64,000 nucleotides of DNA from Megalonaias nervosa (lineage: Eukaryota > Mollusca > Bivalvia > Unionida > Unionidae), in the NCBI GenBank assembly GCA_016617855.1, contig JAECUM010093631.1:1-64000 (forward strand), in the 5' to 3' direction. Under the pieces are notes generated by a model. It did no database searches, had not been told where the DNA came from, and worked only from the letters and a program-made list of their open reading frames with translations. Below are positions 51,101 to 58,548 of the stretch, piece by piece. Every line of letters starts with the position of its first letter. Positions within the stretch are counted from its first letter, which is position 1. The translations under genes and the position numbers were made by a program.

Positions 51101-54100
51101 CAAGTGTTCCAAACATCAATGATTTAAAATAAATTTGCTATTATTGAAAAGTGTGCTGAATGAAGCTTATCTGGGCCTCCCTTGGAAATATTTTTCTTTG
51201 CACCATGAAATTTGGCAACTTTAAAAATCTACAGCCACTTTTCAGCCAAAGAAGCCATTTTATGCCATGATGCTGGGACTTAAATATATGTGTAATATTA
51301 TATTGGCCCTATTTTTAATCTATATAAACATGACAATAAAACAGTTTTTACATGTTTTTATAGCATTTCAAAGCACAAGAATAACTATTAATAAATATAA
51401 CAATACCATTGTATATACATGAAGTTCAATGTATATCATATGAAAAGCAAGAATGAATGTTTTGTATAACTGAAAATACAAAATACTGCTTAGTCTTTTT
51501 GAACAATGTCACTGATGCTTCATCAATATCTGCCTCTTTTTTTTCCAAGACCATTTCTTAAATGCCTTCCCAAATCAAAATTCTCAACACTAGACCCGTC
51601 AACAAAAATTCTCATTAAAATTTTCAGAGTAGATATACCTACAGAATTTCATTAGTTTCTTTTGATCAGATTCTGGCGACTGAACCCCCTCTCTGAGTCT
51701 GCAGTAGAAATAGGGGCCACAAGTAACCTGTAGCTGCCTCAGATGCACCTGGATACAAATCTTTGTTTATCAGAGCTAGATTTGCCATATTCTTTGTGCT
51801 TGATACAGAGTTGTTTCATAGAGTTAAGTTCTAATTTTTCATTGATATAAGCGTCTTGGATCCTTTACAGTTGACAACTGGCATCCTTATAGCGGCATCC
51901 TGTGCTTTTACTCAGTTAAGTTCAGACCACAAAAACGTGTTATCTAAGTAAATTATCCCTAAAACACTCAGCAGTCCCAAGTGCATCTCACACTCAGTTT
52001 GCAATAAACATAAATTAATAACAAGAGCAAATGACACAAGGTCTTTCTGTCGACCTGTTCAATAACAGAGTATATCCTCCGGCCATTCCTTATTTCCTAC
52101 TAATCACATTTAATTTCTTCTCAAAATGAACTGACAGCTTGCAGTTAGCTGCAATCATGTTTGAATAATATCTTATTCATCATCTACCGACATGCTCAAC
52201 TGACTGCCATATATAGTGAAAACAGGTATTAAATGGCCCAAGTCGCTTATAACAATGAAAAATAAAAAAATTCGCTTTATAAAAATTTTTCACCAGCAAC
52301 TTTGCCAGTCAGTAAAAACTAGCACCACTTTCAAAATTTTCACATTTGGCGACAAATGCTAAGCCTAGTGGAGGCCCTGCTTATCAAATCACAAGCATGT
52401 AATCAATCTTTGATCAAATGATCATTAGGAACTGGCAATCAAGGATGAGATGTGCTAATATCCTGGTCTGCTAACATCTAACCTATGGAGCTTCAGTTTT
52501 ACAATTACCTGAATCTTGTATGACAGCCAGCATACTACATGACTGATATTTATCATGTAAAATTGGATCAAATAAAAAAAGAAGTCTGCTGATAAAATAA
52601 ACCCATAGAATTTGACCAATATAATTATCATGCATAAAAATTGAAAGTATGCATACTTTTACACAGATTTTGGTGTCCCAAAGAACCCTGCTAATCAACA
52701 GTAATTTTTGCTCACTAGTGTTGAGCCTTGAATATAAAATTAAAATACGCAGAAAATGCAATTTTGTATTTTTAACCTTTTACCCCATCACCTGGAGCTA
52801 AGGAGAGAGCTCCAAAAATGACATGCCTCACCCAGAGGACTACTGCATGTGCCACCTATGTACCAAGTTTTATGATGGAGATAGAGTTATGGATAGACAA
52901 ATGACAGCTGGATGGATCATTGGACAGAGGTTGTCACAATATCCCCCTTCTGACTCACTATGAATCTGCAGCAAAGCTGCCTTATCCACACTACTTTTCT
53001 CTCAGTCGTCACTACCCCAATATAATGTTTTTGTCAGCATGTTTCCACCCAAAAGTCTCTCCCACTCTGGATTGGTTTGAAATGTCAACCACACCCATTC
53101 ATATCCAAAAGCTGAAGTCTCTACCTTGAAGTTGTGTAACATTATGCACACATGCACTCATGTCCTGGCAAGATGGAAACATAAACCACACTTTCTCAAA
53201 GATCATGGTGACAATTACATAATGTGTTTTAGGTCTGTTAAAGTCCAAGGTTTTACATTTTCTATGAATGTAGACTACACTGGAAAGATTTATTTCCCCT
53301 TAAATTGTGCAATATGTCATACCTGAGTATCACATGTTGTATATCCTATTTCAAGCATCAGCACATGAAGGACAACACACAGTGCTTCTGTCCTATCTGT
53401 TGGTTGCGCATCATGATATGTCTGTATTAGCAGTGGTGGCAGAGTTGTGTCTGTGGCATCATGACACAGCATTGGTTCTTTAAGGTACTTATTAACTAAA
53501 GTCATGTCCACAGGTGGTTCACTGTCTGGTCTTGAATCAGAGTTTGCACCTTCCTCAATTTTACTAGATCCTGCTATATTACTATGAACAGGCCTGACAG
53601 TCTCAGTCTTACTAATGCCATACTCTTTCCTCTGATCAGAACCACTCACTTCCATTGGAATGTGCTTAGTCCTCTCTTTCTTATTACCATCTGTAACACT
53701 GGTGTCTTGCATTCCTTTTGTGTTGCTATGATCTGTAACATCAGTGTCTTGCTGCTGATGAGAAATAATGAAGATCAAGTCACCTGACACTATTCCTAGG
53801 CCTCCTAATGTCAGTGTCTCATCCTGTATGATGTCGCTGTTGTTTAAACTCAGGTCAAATGTTCTGAAAAAGGACATTATGCATTTTATCAAATAGACTT
53901 TATTACTGCTTGGACTTATATTTGGCTTGCAATGGATTGTAACACCAATGACTGAGTTAAATATATGTAGATTTCACTGAATTTAGAACATTATTAATAT
54001 TATGTTCATTGCCCCAAATTCCCTTTGGCTCAGCAATTCATCAATTACTCAAGGATTATCGTGTTGGCTACAATGACATACTTTTGGGCAGGGAGCTCCA

Positions 54101-57100
54101 GTAAGTGCATCATGGATTATGGATTGCCCACTCAATCCAGTGAATGTAGACTCATGGGTATGGAACTGAGTGTCCACTACAAACTATGGATGTCTACTAA
54201 AGCTGCTAGATTTTCCCTAAGTCCAGAGGACATCTGCACAACCTAATGAAATGCTGTCATGGATTTACTACAGCCTTAAAGGGATTTATGCCCCCACCCT
54301 CTTGGTGATTTAAATGCATTTCACTCTGTGAGTGGACACGCTAAACAGATGGGAGAAAATCCTGACACCATAAATCAGGCAATGGTAATTGTCAAATAGG
54401 CAGCAAAGTGAAGTGGCCTTGGTCTGACAACAGACTGCCACAGTCCAATTCTAACACAATTTAAAACCTTGTTAACAAAACTTCAATTTTCAAAATGCTT
54501 TTGCTACCATTTTTATCAACCTCTGAGTACAACACAACAGCAGACAAAAGTAATTATGTCAATAATGTTACCAATGTACAACTATTCAGTGACTGGCTGC
54601 CTACATATCTGGCCACTGAATTGTGAGAGTAATGGAAATGCTCAAAACAAAATCTGGAGACTCTGCCTTTCTAATGTCAAGCACGCAACTCATTTTCGTA
54701 CATCACTGTGACTTATCAATTATATTTCTATTAAGAAAATACTCAGGTTGTATTAGAATTCTGAGTAAAATCAGCATTCATCATGATAAATTTTGTCACG
54801 CCTGTTACAGAAAGCTCATTCAAGCAATCATAATGGAATCTGAGTGTGTGCCTCCACATGTCTGGTCTACAGTACAACTGTCCTATCTTGTGTGTCTCAC
54901 TCTTGAATAGTGTATAATTTTGTTTTATCCATATATATTAAAACATTATAAGGTGAAGAAATTATTATATAATTCATATCCATTATTTCATTTAAATCCT
55001 TTGAAATGTCAATGAAATTGCATAGAAATTTTAGTGAAACACCCTAGTGAAGCTGAAATGTCACTGAAAAATTTGGAAATAATTTTAGTGGAAGTTTGGT
55101 GAGAGGCCACCAAAATTTTGACTAAATTCTAGTAAAATTTCAATGAGAAATTAAAATTTTAGTGAAAATCCAGAGACATCAAACAATTTTCATTTAAATT
55201 TCAATAATATGTTGAGCAACTTTTTCAGCTGAATGTCAAGAAATTTCACTGGAATTCTAATGAAATGTCAGTGAAATTTTCAGCCATATTGGTACTGGCG
55301 CTGTTTAGTACCATGATAATATATGGCATGCCATCCCACATGTACTACTGCTCCCATGATGACAATGTATCTTGGGAAGACAAGCCTTACCCACATCAAA
55401 ACTCAGTTTCTGGCAACGCTCACAAGTTAAAATTTTTTTAACTGCCTTAGAAAAGGTTTCAAATTTTTCTTTTTCTAAAATTGTATGTGTAGATGTCTAT
55501 TTTGCAGACTAATAGGATCAAACACAATTTGCACTCATCTTTCCCATACTCTCCTCAAACACAGTTCTAATGCAAGAAATATTTCGTTAAGTCTGCTTTG
55601 CATTAATGCCCATATTTCATGCAAAAAGTAATTGTGCAAGTACAAACTATGGTGCAATATTAGAACTGAATTTGAAACTTGGTCTAATGTTATATTCAAA
55701 CACGTGTCTTGAGTTAATTCCTTGTGCCTTAACATAGTGACATTTTCATTAGGTTCATTACTTTGTTGTTAAATTCCAGAAATGGAAACATTAGTTGACA
55801 TGTTTTATATCAAGTCATGATGCAACACTTCTTATAACAACTCTACCACCATAAAGAGATTGCAGACTGTGTGATGATTTATTTAAAATAGTCAGTACAG
55901 TGAGAATAGGAAAAACAAGTACCATGGTACATATATTCCTACACTACATGTTCCCTCTTTCAGACTTAAGAAAATTGATATTTAAAAAAAAGATGGATAA
56001 CATACTTTGATCCGCAACAAATGACCCCCTAAAATTCATAATACTCATTTCCAGTTGTACACACAATGGGATACAAATTGTTGCCCTAATGCCTAGTGTT
56101 CCAATAGTAAGATGACCAGTGTTCCAATGTAAGATGCCTAGTCTTACAATGAAGGACATCAACCCTGATATTTATGATGTTAATGTAATGTCTCAGTGCT
56201 GACAAAAAATGGTGTTCTGTAGCATGTTCTCTGCAGGTTAGTCAACCAGGGAAGTTGAGGCAGCATTTTCAAGAACATCTCACTCACTTGGCTGGGTGCA
56301 GGCTGATTCGATCAAATTATGGACTGATTTGGACCAAAAGCCAGGCTGATTCATACAATGTGAAATACTATTAAATTTTATCTAAGATCAGACTGACATT
56401 AACAACTGTTTCAAATGTGACATTTTTCATTATTCGTCAGGTTTGTTGAACAGTTCAAAACTGCATTTAAGGAAATAAACCACAATTTTACAGTTGTTAT
56501 ATACACAGATCAAATGAAATATGTTCACTTTGCATTGCCATTTTAATAGTGATATAAAAAATTATGTTCCACTTTAAGTTGTTCATTGTTTGAAATGTTG
56601 TGTAAATATTAAACTTTTTTCTTTAATCTCATTTGATAGGTATGGCACTGATAGTCCATTATTTACTTCACATTATTTCTAATAAGGAGAATTTAAATAA
56701 AACGCAATGAAGAAATACAATACATTGCTATAGCCTGTAGCAACAACCAACTGCTAATAAAGACTACAACAAATACATGCTAAACTATTTCTAATGTTGT
56801 GTATATGTTATTGTTTTCATCTCCATTGATACGTATGTCACTGATGGTCCATTATTTACTTCATAATCACACTGTTTTCACTTTGAACGTACTGACTGGG
56901 TCTGCTTTGACTTGGTAACCAACAATGGTGATGAATCCATTAACATTTGCCTCTGTTTCATTTTCATCGGATGTAAATACTAAATACTCCATAATTTGTC
57001 ATCTATTTCTACAAGACAGTACTATTTCCTATGTTTTCTTGTGGTTTGGGGTAAGTTTCATTTGATTTACATCATGTCTGTGGTGGATTTGGGCAGTTTT

Positions 57101-57762
57101 GGTGCATCATGCGGCCCTTAATCTGTGCAATGTTCTGTGTCAATAGGAGCTGCCAAGTGTGCGGGATATTCTTGAAAATGTGGCGCTAGTTCCTTGTTTA
57201 GTTGACCAGGGAAGACGCTGCACAACACCATTTACACTAGCAGAAAGACGTCGCACCCTCCATACCATAACTAGCAGAGTGGACGTCTGACATTGTAGGG
57301 CTACCCTGTAGCTTACGACGCATCACATATTTTTTTTTTGGTTGGTAGCACCAAAACATAAATAACACGTGACACATCTAGTCCTACAATGTAAGACGTA
57401 TCACACGTTATTAATATTTTGGTAGCATGTGATACGTCTTACGTTGTAGGACTAGTGATATGTTATTAATGTTTTGATAGCATGTGATACGTCATACGTT
57501 GTAGGACTAGTGATACGTTATTAATGTTTTGGCAGCATGTGATACGTCTTACGTTGTAGGACTAGTAATAGTCTAATAATGTTATATTGCAGGACTACGC
57601 TACCCTACAGTTTTTACATCGACTATCTACATACTCGAACGTCAACTCCTGAAATAAATCTATTGCTACTTGTCTCAGTTCAGCAATCGTAATAGACGTT
57701 TCTATTCCTTCCGAAATTGTGTATGGCTTGGTAGTTTTACGTAAACGTAATCGTATCTTCAT
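21096..57762 (-). CDS. FBXO7: FBXO7, F-box only protein 7 (ten coding exons)
   Basis: Substrate-recognition subunit of an SCF ubiquitin ligase that also binds the proteasome regulator PI31 through its FP domain; in vertebrates it is linked to mitophagy and parkinsonism. I joined ten exons from GT/AG sites with matching phases: 57762-57635, 53863-53323, 47240-47087, 40340-40260, 37981-37892, 33291-33239, 30838-30715, 26481-26444, 25038-24864, 21211-21096. They total 1500 nt, or 499 aa (human 522). Order: ubiquitin-like domain about 1-77 (ends GIVSGDLIF), a low-complexity acidic linker, FP domain about 171-335 (EPMLC, LHVLMLEIGY, GNLVVV), F-box about 340-390 (DPYIWRRHYLRDF), and a Pro/Arg/Gly-rich tail 404-499 with GFIGGDYD and RFDPVGPIPG. 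The R(Ar)DP motif is residues 471-474. The F-box lacks the usual LP start. No exon contains a stop or frameshift. Intron total is about 35 kb. Confidence 0.93.
21759..22092. repeat. 31-bp minisatellite, about ten units
   Basis: The unit is AAGCCCTCTGCCAATTAGGA plus CAACTCACAGA, clearly phased at 21791 and 21822 and onward. The last units (22020-22092) are diverged, and one insertion (CATGGGACTAA) interrupts the run near 21940. Confidence 0.93.
22443..24076. mobile_element. Pogo/Tigger-like DNA transposon, 1634 bp, TA target duplication
   Basis: The ends are inverted: CAGTAGTCCCCCTCTTGAAC at the left and, read from the right on the other strand, CAGTAGTCCCCCTCTTATAC, followed on both sides by GGC. 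TA precedes and follows (22441-22442, 24077-24078), as for Tc1/mariner/pogo insertions. No transposase frame of useful length is present. The interior has its own direct repeats (two ACC-CTCACAAG blocks near 22600 and 22770; two AGGGTACCAGAC ... AATCACGTGACAA blocks near 23170 and 23388). It is therefore non-autonomous, probably mobilised in trans. Confidence 0.88.
24733..24850. mobile_element. Partial MITE copy
   Basis: Contains CCGTATGTACTCACTAGTAAGTC and GATGTACCAGCAGAT, matching in order the element at 41614-41832 (CTGTATATACTCACATATAAGTC, ATGTGCCAGCAGAT). The second end is missing. It ends about 12 nt from the exon 9 donor. Confidence 0.6.
24864..25038 (-). CDS. FBXO7: FBXO7 exon 9 (proline-rich region)
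   Basis: 175 nt, acceptor TGTTTCAG, donor GTACAT. It encodes LYKEQYLMRKERNKQ, a Pro-rich stretch (EPPLFQPVPMPYF) and PPGPGFIGGDYD, matching vertebrate LPPGIIGGEYD. Phase 0 to 1. Confidence 0.92.
25039..26443 (-). other. FBXO7 intron 8
   Basis: 1.4 kb. The part next to exon 8 (26171-26443) is a tandem repeat; the rest is AT-rich with no exon recognised. Confidence 0.7.
26171..26443 (-). repeat. 60-bp and 35-bp tandem repeats running into the exon 8 donor
   Basis: The motif ATGACTAAATATAGACTG recurs at 26171, 26231, 26291, 26351, 26386 and 26421, giving three 60-bp then two 35-bp periods. The 60-bp units leave an open minus-strand frame with a 20-residue period (ATAYPPPQS-FSH). The 35-bp units each contain the sequence around the exon 8 donor; the copy at 26403-26408 keeps a perfect GTAAGT, and that at 26368-26373 is mutated. 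Confidence 0.88.
26444..26481 (-). CDS. FBXO7: FBXO7 exon 8 (38-nt microexon)
   Basis: Acceptor ATTTTCAG, donor GTAAGT. It encodes RFDNSLSQDWYK, joining LRDF of exon 7 to LYKEQY of exon 9, as in vertebrate RDNTVRVQDTDWKELYRKR. Phase 1 to 0. Its 3' end and donor are part of a 35-bp tandem repeat that continues into the intron. Confidence 0.85.
27524..27790 (-). mobile_element. tRNA-derived SINE with (GTT)n tail, full length
   Basis: Target duplication GTGACCTTAT at 27514-27523 and 27791-27800 (perfect). On the minus strand: box A GGCCGAGTGGTCTAAAG, box B GGTTCGAGTCTCG, a central region with GTGGGTCGGTGGTTCTTTCC, then TTAAACCCTACAACAAC and a triplet tail. The head resembles a type II (Ser/Leu) tRNA. 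This family inserted at least five times in the window. Confidence 0.93.
27940..30650 (-). mobile_element. DIRS-like tyrosine-recombinase retrotransposon relic
   Basis: Minus-strand pieces appear in DIRS order but in shifting frames with stops. At 29.7-29.95 kb a gag-like segment has SVSMAHSAEFLHLSRDAA. At 28.8-29.2 kb an RNase H-like segment includes the block resembling VDLF-RL-NKLPLYVSPF. At 28.3-28.6 kb the recombinase N-terminal domain has SSFLFEDNDCSVSTIKG. At 28.0-28.2 kb there is VFLLSLASAK, where intact relatives continue with the catalytic Arg (RRSE); here the sequence diverges. The reverse-transcriptase palm is not found between 29.2 and 29.6 kb, so the element has an internal deletion as well as frameshifts. 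Ends and inverted/split repeats were not located. It begins about 65 nt from the exon 7 donor. Confidence 0.78.
30715..30838 (-). CDS. FBXO7: FBXO7 exon 7 (F-box core)
   Basis: 124 nt, acceptor ATTTTCAG, donor GTAACT. It encodes IISFLDVKSTVIVSEVNNEL and DPYIWRRHYLRDF, matching vertebrate [20 protein letters not shown] and DPLLWRFLYLRDF. Phase 0 to 1. Confidence 0.9.
31659..31740 (-). mobile_element. hAT terminal fragment
   Basis: AGCTGCCAACCCTCCAGACTTGCAATTAGTGAAAA... matches about 70 bp of the left end of the 44539-45366 element. The opposite end was not found. Confidence 0.65.
32076..32183. repeat. Long imperfect palindrome (43-bp arms)
   Basis: Inner arms 32088-32118 and 32141-32171 pair at 28 of 31 positions (GTTGCTTACAATTTA at the base). 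Outer bases extend pairing to 32076 and 32183 with a few more mismatches. The loop is about 22 nt of AT. It could be a foldback MITE, but no target duplication was identified. Confidence 0.85.
32325..32352. repeat. (TA)n microsatellite
   Basis: About 14 TA units. Confidence 0.95.
33239..33291 (-). CDS. FBXO7: FBXO7 exon 6 (start of F-box)
   Basis: 53 nt, acceptor TTGTAG, donor GTGAAG (the weakest of the set). It encodes GKPEAYGFLALTQEVK, corresponding to vertebrate LPDVFGLVVLPLELK. The LP dipeptide that opens the F-box is replaced by LT. Phase 1 to 0. Confidence 0.75.
34221..34290. repeat. (TA)n microsatellite
   Basis: About 35 perfect TA units. Confidence 0.96.
34291..35400. repeat. Degenerate ~165-bp tandem repeat interrupted by a LINE
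   Basis: Units share a TTGTGATAAAGGTGTAGTA-like start, AGATGCATA, ATCCA and an end such as GTCACTGTGCCCC/GTCACAGTGACC. A unit beginning at about 34769 is split by the LINE insertion and resumes at 35221. The unit is strongly diverged, so the boundaries are approximate. Confidence 0.6.
34777..35220 (-). mobile_element. 5'-truncated non-LTR retrotransposon (LINE) 3' end
   Basis: A minus-strand frame of about 140 codons encodes a LINE RT C-terminal region: LNCFQTGQGRCAVNL, then CSCGTLQTMSHIVKTYPLT and FPGGLQAL. This is the RT tail with a Cys/His motif (CxCG...H...), as seen in Jockey/RTE-type elements. The last codons run straight into (ATAA)n. Flanks ACTTTGTGAT (34767-34776) and ACTTTTGTGAT (35221-35231) form a target duplication with one extra T. 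A 444-bp insertion, 5'-truncated, with its frame still open. Confidence 0.87.
37321..37852. repeat. 48-bp minisatellite, eleven nearly identical units
   Basis: Units start at 37334, 37382, 37430, 37478, 37525, 37572, 37619, 37667, 37715, 37763 and 37811. Each contains CACTTAGAGGAGGGGGCCCA, then ACTA6-TGG and TTATCCTTTA. Three consecutive units (37478-37618) have five As instead of six, so are 47 bp; together they remove 3 nt. One unit has ATTTAGAGG for ACTTAGAGG. Plus-strand reading gives the 16-residue PSLRGGGPLKNGYPLM. No start context, splice or homology supports translation, and the gene runs on the other strand. Confidence 0.97.
37892..37981 (-). CDS. FBXO7: FBXO7 exon 5 (end of FP domain)
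   Basis: 90 nt, acceptor TTTGCAG, donor GTAAGT. It encodes YRSLSKLSAVFKDSVALPLL, matching the vertebrate helix [20 protein letters not shown]. Phase 1 to 1. A 48-bp minisatellite begins 38 nt past its donor. Confidence 0.9.
38792..39035 (+). mobile_element. tRNA-derived SINE, RUDI-like
   Basis: Box A GTGGCCTAAGAGGTTAAAGC and a diverged box B (GGTTAGAACCC) are followed by AGTCGTTCCAAAGACTTAT, AAAATGGTAC, GGCACTCAGCATTAAG and GTTGGCCTGGTGTCAG. The order and text agree with my memory of the molluscan RUDI SINE. The copy is diverged and has no clear target duplication. It lies about 80 bp from a CA tract. Confidence 0.75.
39117..39174. repeat. (CA)n microsatellite
   Basis: About 29 perfect CA units. 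Confidence 0.96.
39838..40130. repeat. Two units of the AAGATGGC tandem family
   Basis: Contains TTAAGATGGTTGC, GGGCTATACTGGACATC, ACCATTTTCATTTAGGACCA and a second TTTTCAAGATGGCT unit. Same family and orientation as 16830-17640, about 22 kb away. Confidence 0.65.
40260..40340 (-). CDS. FBXO7: FBXO7 exon 4 (FP domain)
   Basis: 81 nt, acceptor CTGCAG, donor GTAAGT. It encodes VKSWQCKLKVDDFVRCV, which fits the FP-domain segment after the GNLVVV strand. Phase 1 to 1. Confidence 0.8.
41614..41832. mobile_element. 219-bp MITE with TA target duplication
   Basis: The left end CTGTATATACTCACATATAAGTC and the right end, read on the other strand, CTGCGTTTGCTTAAATATAAGTC, form imperfect inverted repeats. 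TA flanks at 41612-41613 and 41833-41834. A poly-A run sits inside. A related partial copy is at 24733. Confidence 0.72.
43661..43924 (-). mobile_element. tRNA-derived SINE with (GTT)n tail, full length
   Basis: Same family as 27524-27790. Target duplication TCCTATATTCAGTT at 43649-43662 and 43925-43938; its last two Ts overlap the tail. The tail has one GAT interruption. Confidence 0.93.
44539..45366 (-). mobile_element. hAT transposon deletion derivative with 8-bp target duplication
   Basis: Inverted ends ATAGCTGCCAACCCTC and GAGGGTTGGCAGCTATG; flanks TGTCATGC at 44531-44538 and 45367-45374, the 8-bp duplication typical of hAT. On the minus strand, 44609-44950 encodes the start of a transposase-like protein with a BED-finger-like stretch (HGGRDDVRRHIGRKKH) followed by FLVEHNLPSSAGDH. 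It stops at KIAS next to the right side, and the catalytic and dimerisation regions are gone. Length 828 bp. The frame before the BED region is not intact (the usual Cys pair is not clear). Confidence 0.88.
45577..45830 (-). mobile_element. tRNA-derived SINE with (GTT)n tail, full length
   Basis: Same family as 27524-27790. Perfect 11-bp target duplication CTATGTATGTG at 45566-45576 and 45831-45841. Box B has one change (GTTTGAGTCT). Confidence 0.93.
47087..47240 (-). CDS. FBXO7: FBXO7 exon 3 (FP domain)
   Basis: 154 nt, acceptor TTTCAG, donor GTAAAT. It encodes ETWKHPGCYKFQYTYPGCEE and GNLVVV, aligning with the vertebrate stretch [20 protein letters not shown] and GNLIVV. Phase 0 to 1. Confidence 0.9.
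49185..49402 (+). mobile_element. Diverged copy of the (GTT)-tailed SINE, opposite orientation
   Basis: GAATGGTCTAAAGTGCTTGC, ACTGCCATCTCACCTCTGTC, GTGTGAGAAAGCTTGC and GTGGCGTTAAACCC follow the same order as the three young copies, but with many substitutions. The tail is reduced to AGAACAACA. An old insertion. Confidence 0.8.
49456..49708. repeat. 65-bp minisatellite, four units
   Basis: Units begin ACAACTTATCATGAAAGGAT at 49456, 49521, 49586 and 49651 and end TTTGACAGTGTTT. The last unit lacks 3 bp (ATC). Confidence 0.93.
53323..53863 (-). CDS. FBXO7: FBXO7 exon 2 (end of UBL, linker, start of FP domain)
   Basis: 541 nt, acceptor TTTTTCAG, donor CAG/GTATGA. It encodes TLTLGGLGIVSGDLIFIIS (end of the UBL), a polar linker rich in Asp, Thr and Ser, then EPMLCHDATDTTLPPLL and LCVVLHVLMLEIGY, the start of the FP domain. 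Ends in phase 0. This is the longest exon and the easiest landmark for the gene. Confidence 0.93.
53864..57634 (-). other. FBXO7 intron 1
   Basis: 3.8 kb. It contains AT-rich low-complexity sequence at 55000-55290 (repeated AATTTTAGTGAAA), an imperfect ~194-bp duplication (TTGATAGGTATGGCACTGAT near 56632 and a variant near 56826), and the palindromic cluster at 57291-57610. No exon recognised. Confidence 0.65.
57291..57610. repeat. Palindromic/tandem 55-bp repeat cluster, possible MITE
   Basis: Three 55-bp units start with CATGTGATACGTC at 57426, 57481 and 57536. The first is preceded by its own inverted copy: arms 57379-57408 and 57426-57455, CTAGTCCTACAATGTAAGAC pairing with GTCTTACGTTGTAGGACTAG. 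Weak outer inverted ends (TGTAGGG) might mark a MITE. It ends 24 nt inside intron 1. Confidence 0.8.
57635..57762 (-). CDS. FBXO7: FBXO7 exon 1 (N-terminal ubiquitin-like domain)
   Basis: The ATG is at 57762-57760. It encodes MKIRLRLRKTTKPY..., matching the first beta strand of the FBXO7 ubiquitin-like domain, through residue 42. The donor GTATGT follows at 57634; the exon ends in phase 2. Confidence 0.88.
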
Positions 57763-57791
57763 TTTCGCAATTCATGTGCCCACCATTCCAT
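57759..57791 (-). promoter_or_regulatory. FBXO7 upstream ORF ending in ATGA overlap
   Basis: A minus-strand ATG at 57791 opens a 10-codon frame whose TGA (57761-57759) overlaps the FBXO7 ATG (57762-57760) as ATGA. This arrangement allows termination-coupled re-initiation. Two other upstream ATGs lie in the same 30 nt. It matters only if the mRNA starts upstream of 57791. Confidence 0.45.
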
Positions 57792-57832
57792 GACACAACA
57801 ACAATAAATTCTGCAAGCACAGGGCTAATCTC

Positions 57833-57907
57833 ATTGGCTGATTCCACACAGGAAGTCGACCTGAAGTCCCGCTTATGCTCAACATAAAAGAAAAATAGAA
57901 ACACGTG
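57833..57907 (-). promoter_or_regulatory. Candidate FBXO7 promoter motifs
   Basis: On the minus strand, upstream of the FBXO7 ATG: an inverted CCAAT (ATTGG on plus, 57833-57837), an ETS-type core (CAGGAAGT on plus, 57849-57856) and a CACGTG E-box (57902-57907), all within about 75 bp. No clear TATA box. Motif-level evidence only. Confidence 0.35.
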
Positions 57908-58493
57908 CGGAAATCAAAGCTTGAAAAAGCTCTAGTTTCGTCTGAAAAGTTGTCATATCGGCGACAAACAGAAAATGCTATTTGGTAGAAATATTTAGAG
58001 CAACAGAACTTTTCCTTTATTCAATTCATATCCTTAACACGTGTTACTAGATCGTAACTGTAATTTTACCGTTCTCCTCGCCAGAAATCAATATTAGCAG
58101 ACAAAAAGGTTGACATCGCTTTTCAGTGCAATTAATCAGAATAAGTCAGGATCAAAGCTGAACTCAGATATTTTGCTGCATAAGGCTGGTGGCTGTTTAA
58201 GTGAGGTTAAAATTTAAACGCAATGAATATGAGGGCAAATCAATCCTTGGTTGAAAATGAGAGGATTATTTTTAATTAGGGCTGTTTGCCATTATGGGAG
58301 TTTGGACTGTAGATTTTAATTTATGGTCTTAAACCTTACAACATTCTGTTGTTTAGTGAACAATATTTTGAGATTACATTATATGTTTTAATGTTGAATA
58401 ACACATAAAATATATGGCTCAGTAAAAAATAAAATAAGAAAATGTGTGAATTTCAGTTAATTGATAGTTGACAAGAGAATGGTCCACCTCACC

Positions 58494-58494
<1 letters not shown>
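57908..58494. other. Spacer upstream of FBXO7
   Basis: AT-rich; no exon recognised. Confidence 0.3.

Positions 58495-58547
<53 letters not shown>
58495..58547. repeat. (CT)n microsatellite
   Basis: About 26 CT units. Confidence 0.96.

Positions 58548-58548
<1 letters not shown>

Larger units (their letters stand above)
47241..53322 (-). other. FBXO7 intron 2
   Basis: 6.1 kb with a diverged SINE (49185) and a 65-bp minisatellite (49456). Otherwise AT-rich; open frames at 50073-50405 and 52483-52761 show no recognisable domain. Confidence 0.7.

Noticed and set aside
55000..55290. Ordered AATTTTAGTGAAA satellite
   Set aside because: No constant period; AT-rich low complexity is enough to explain it.
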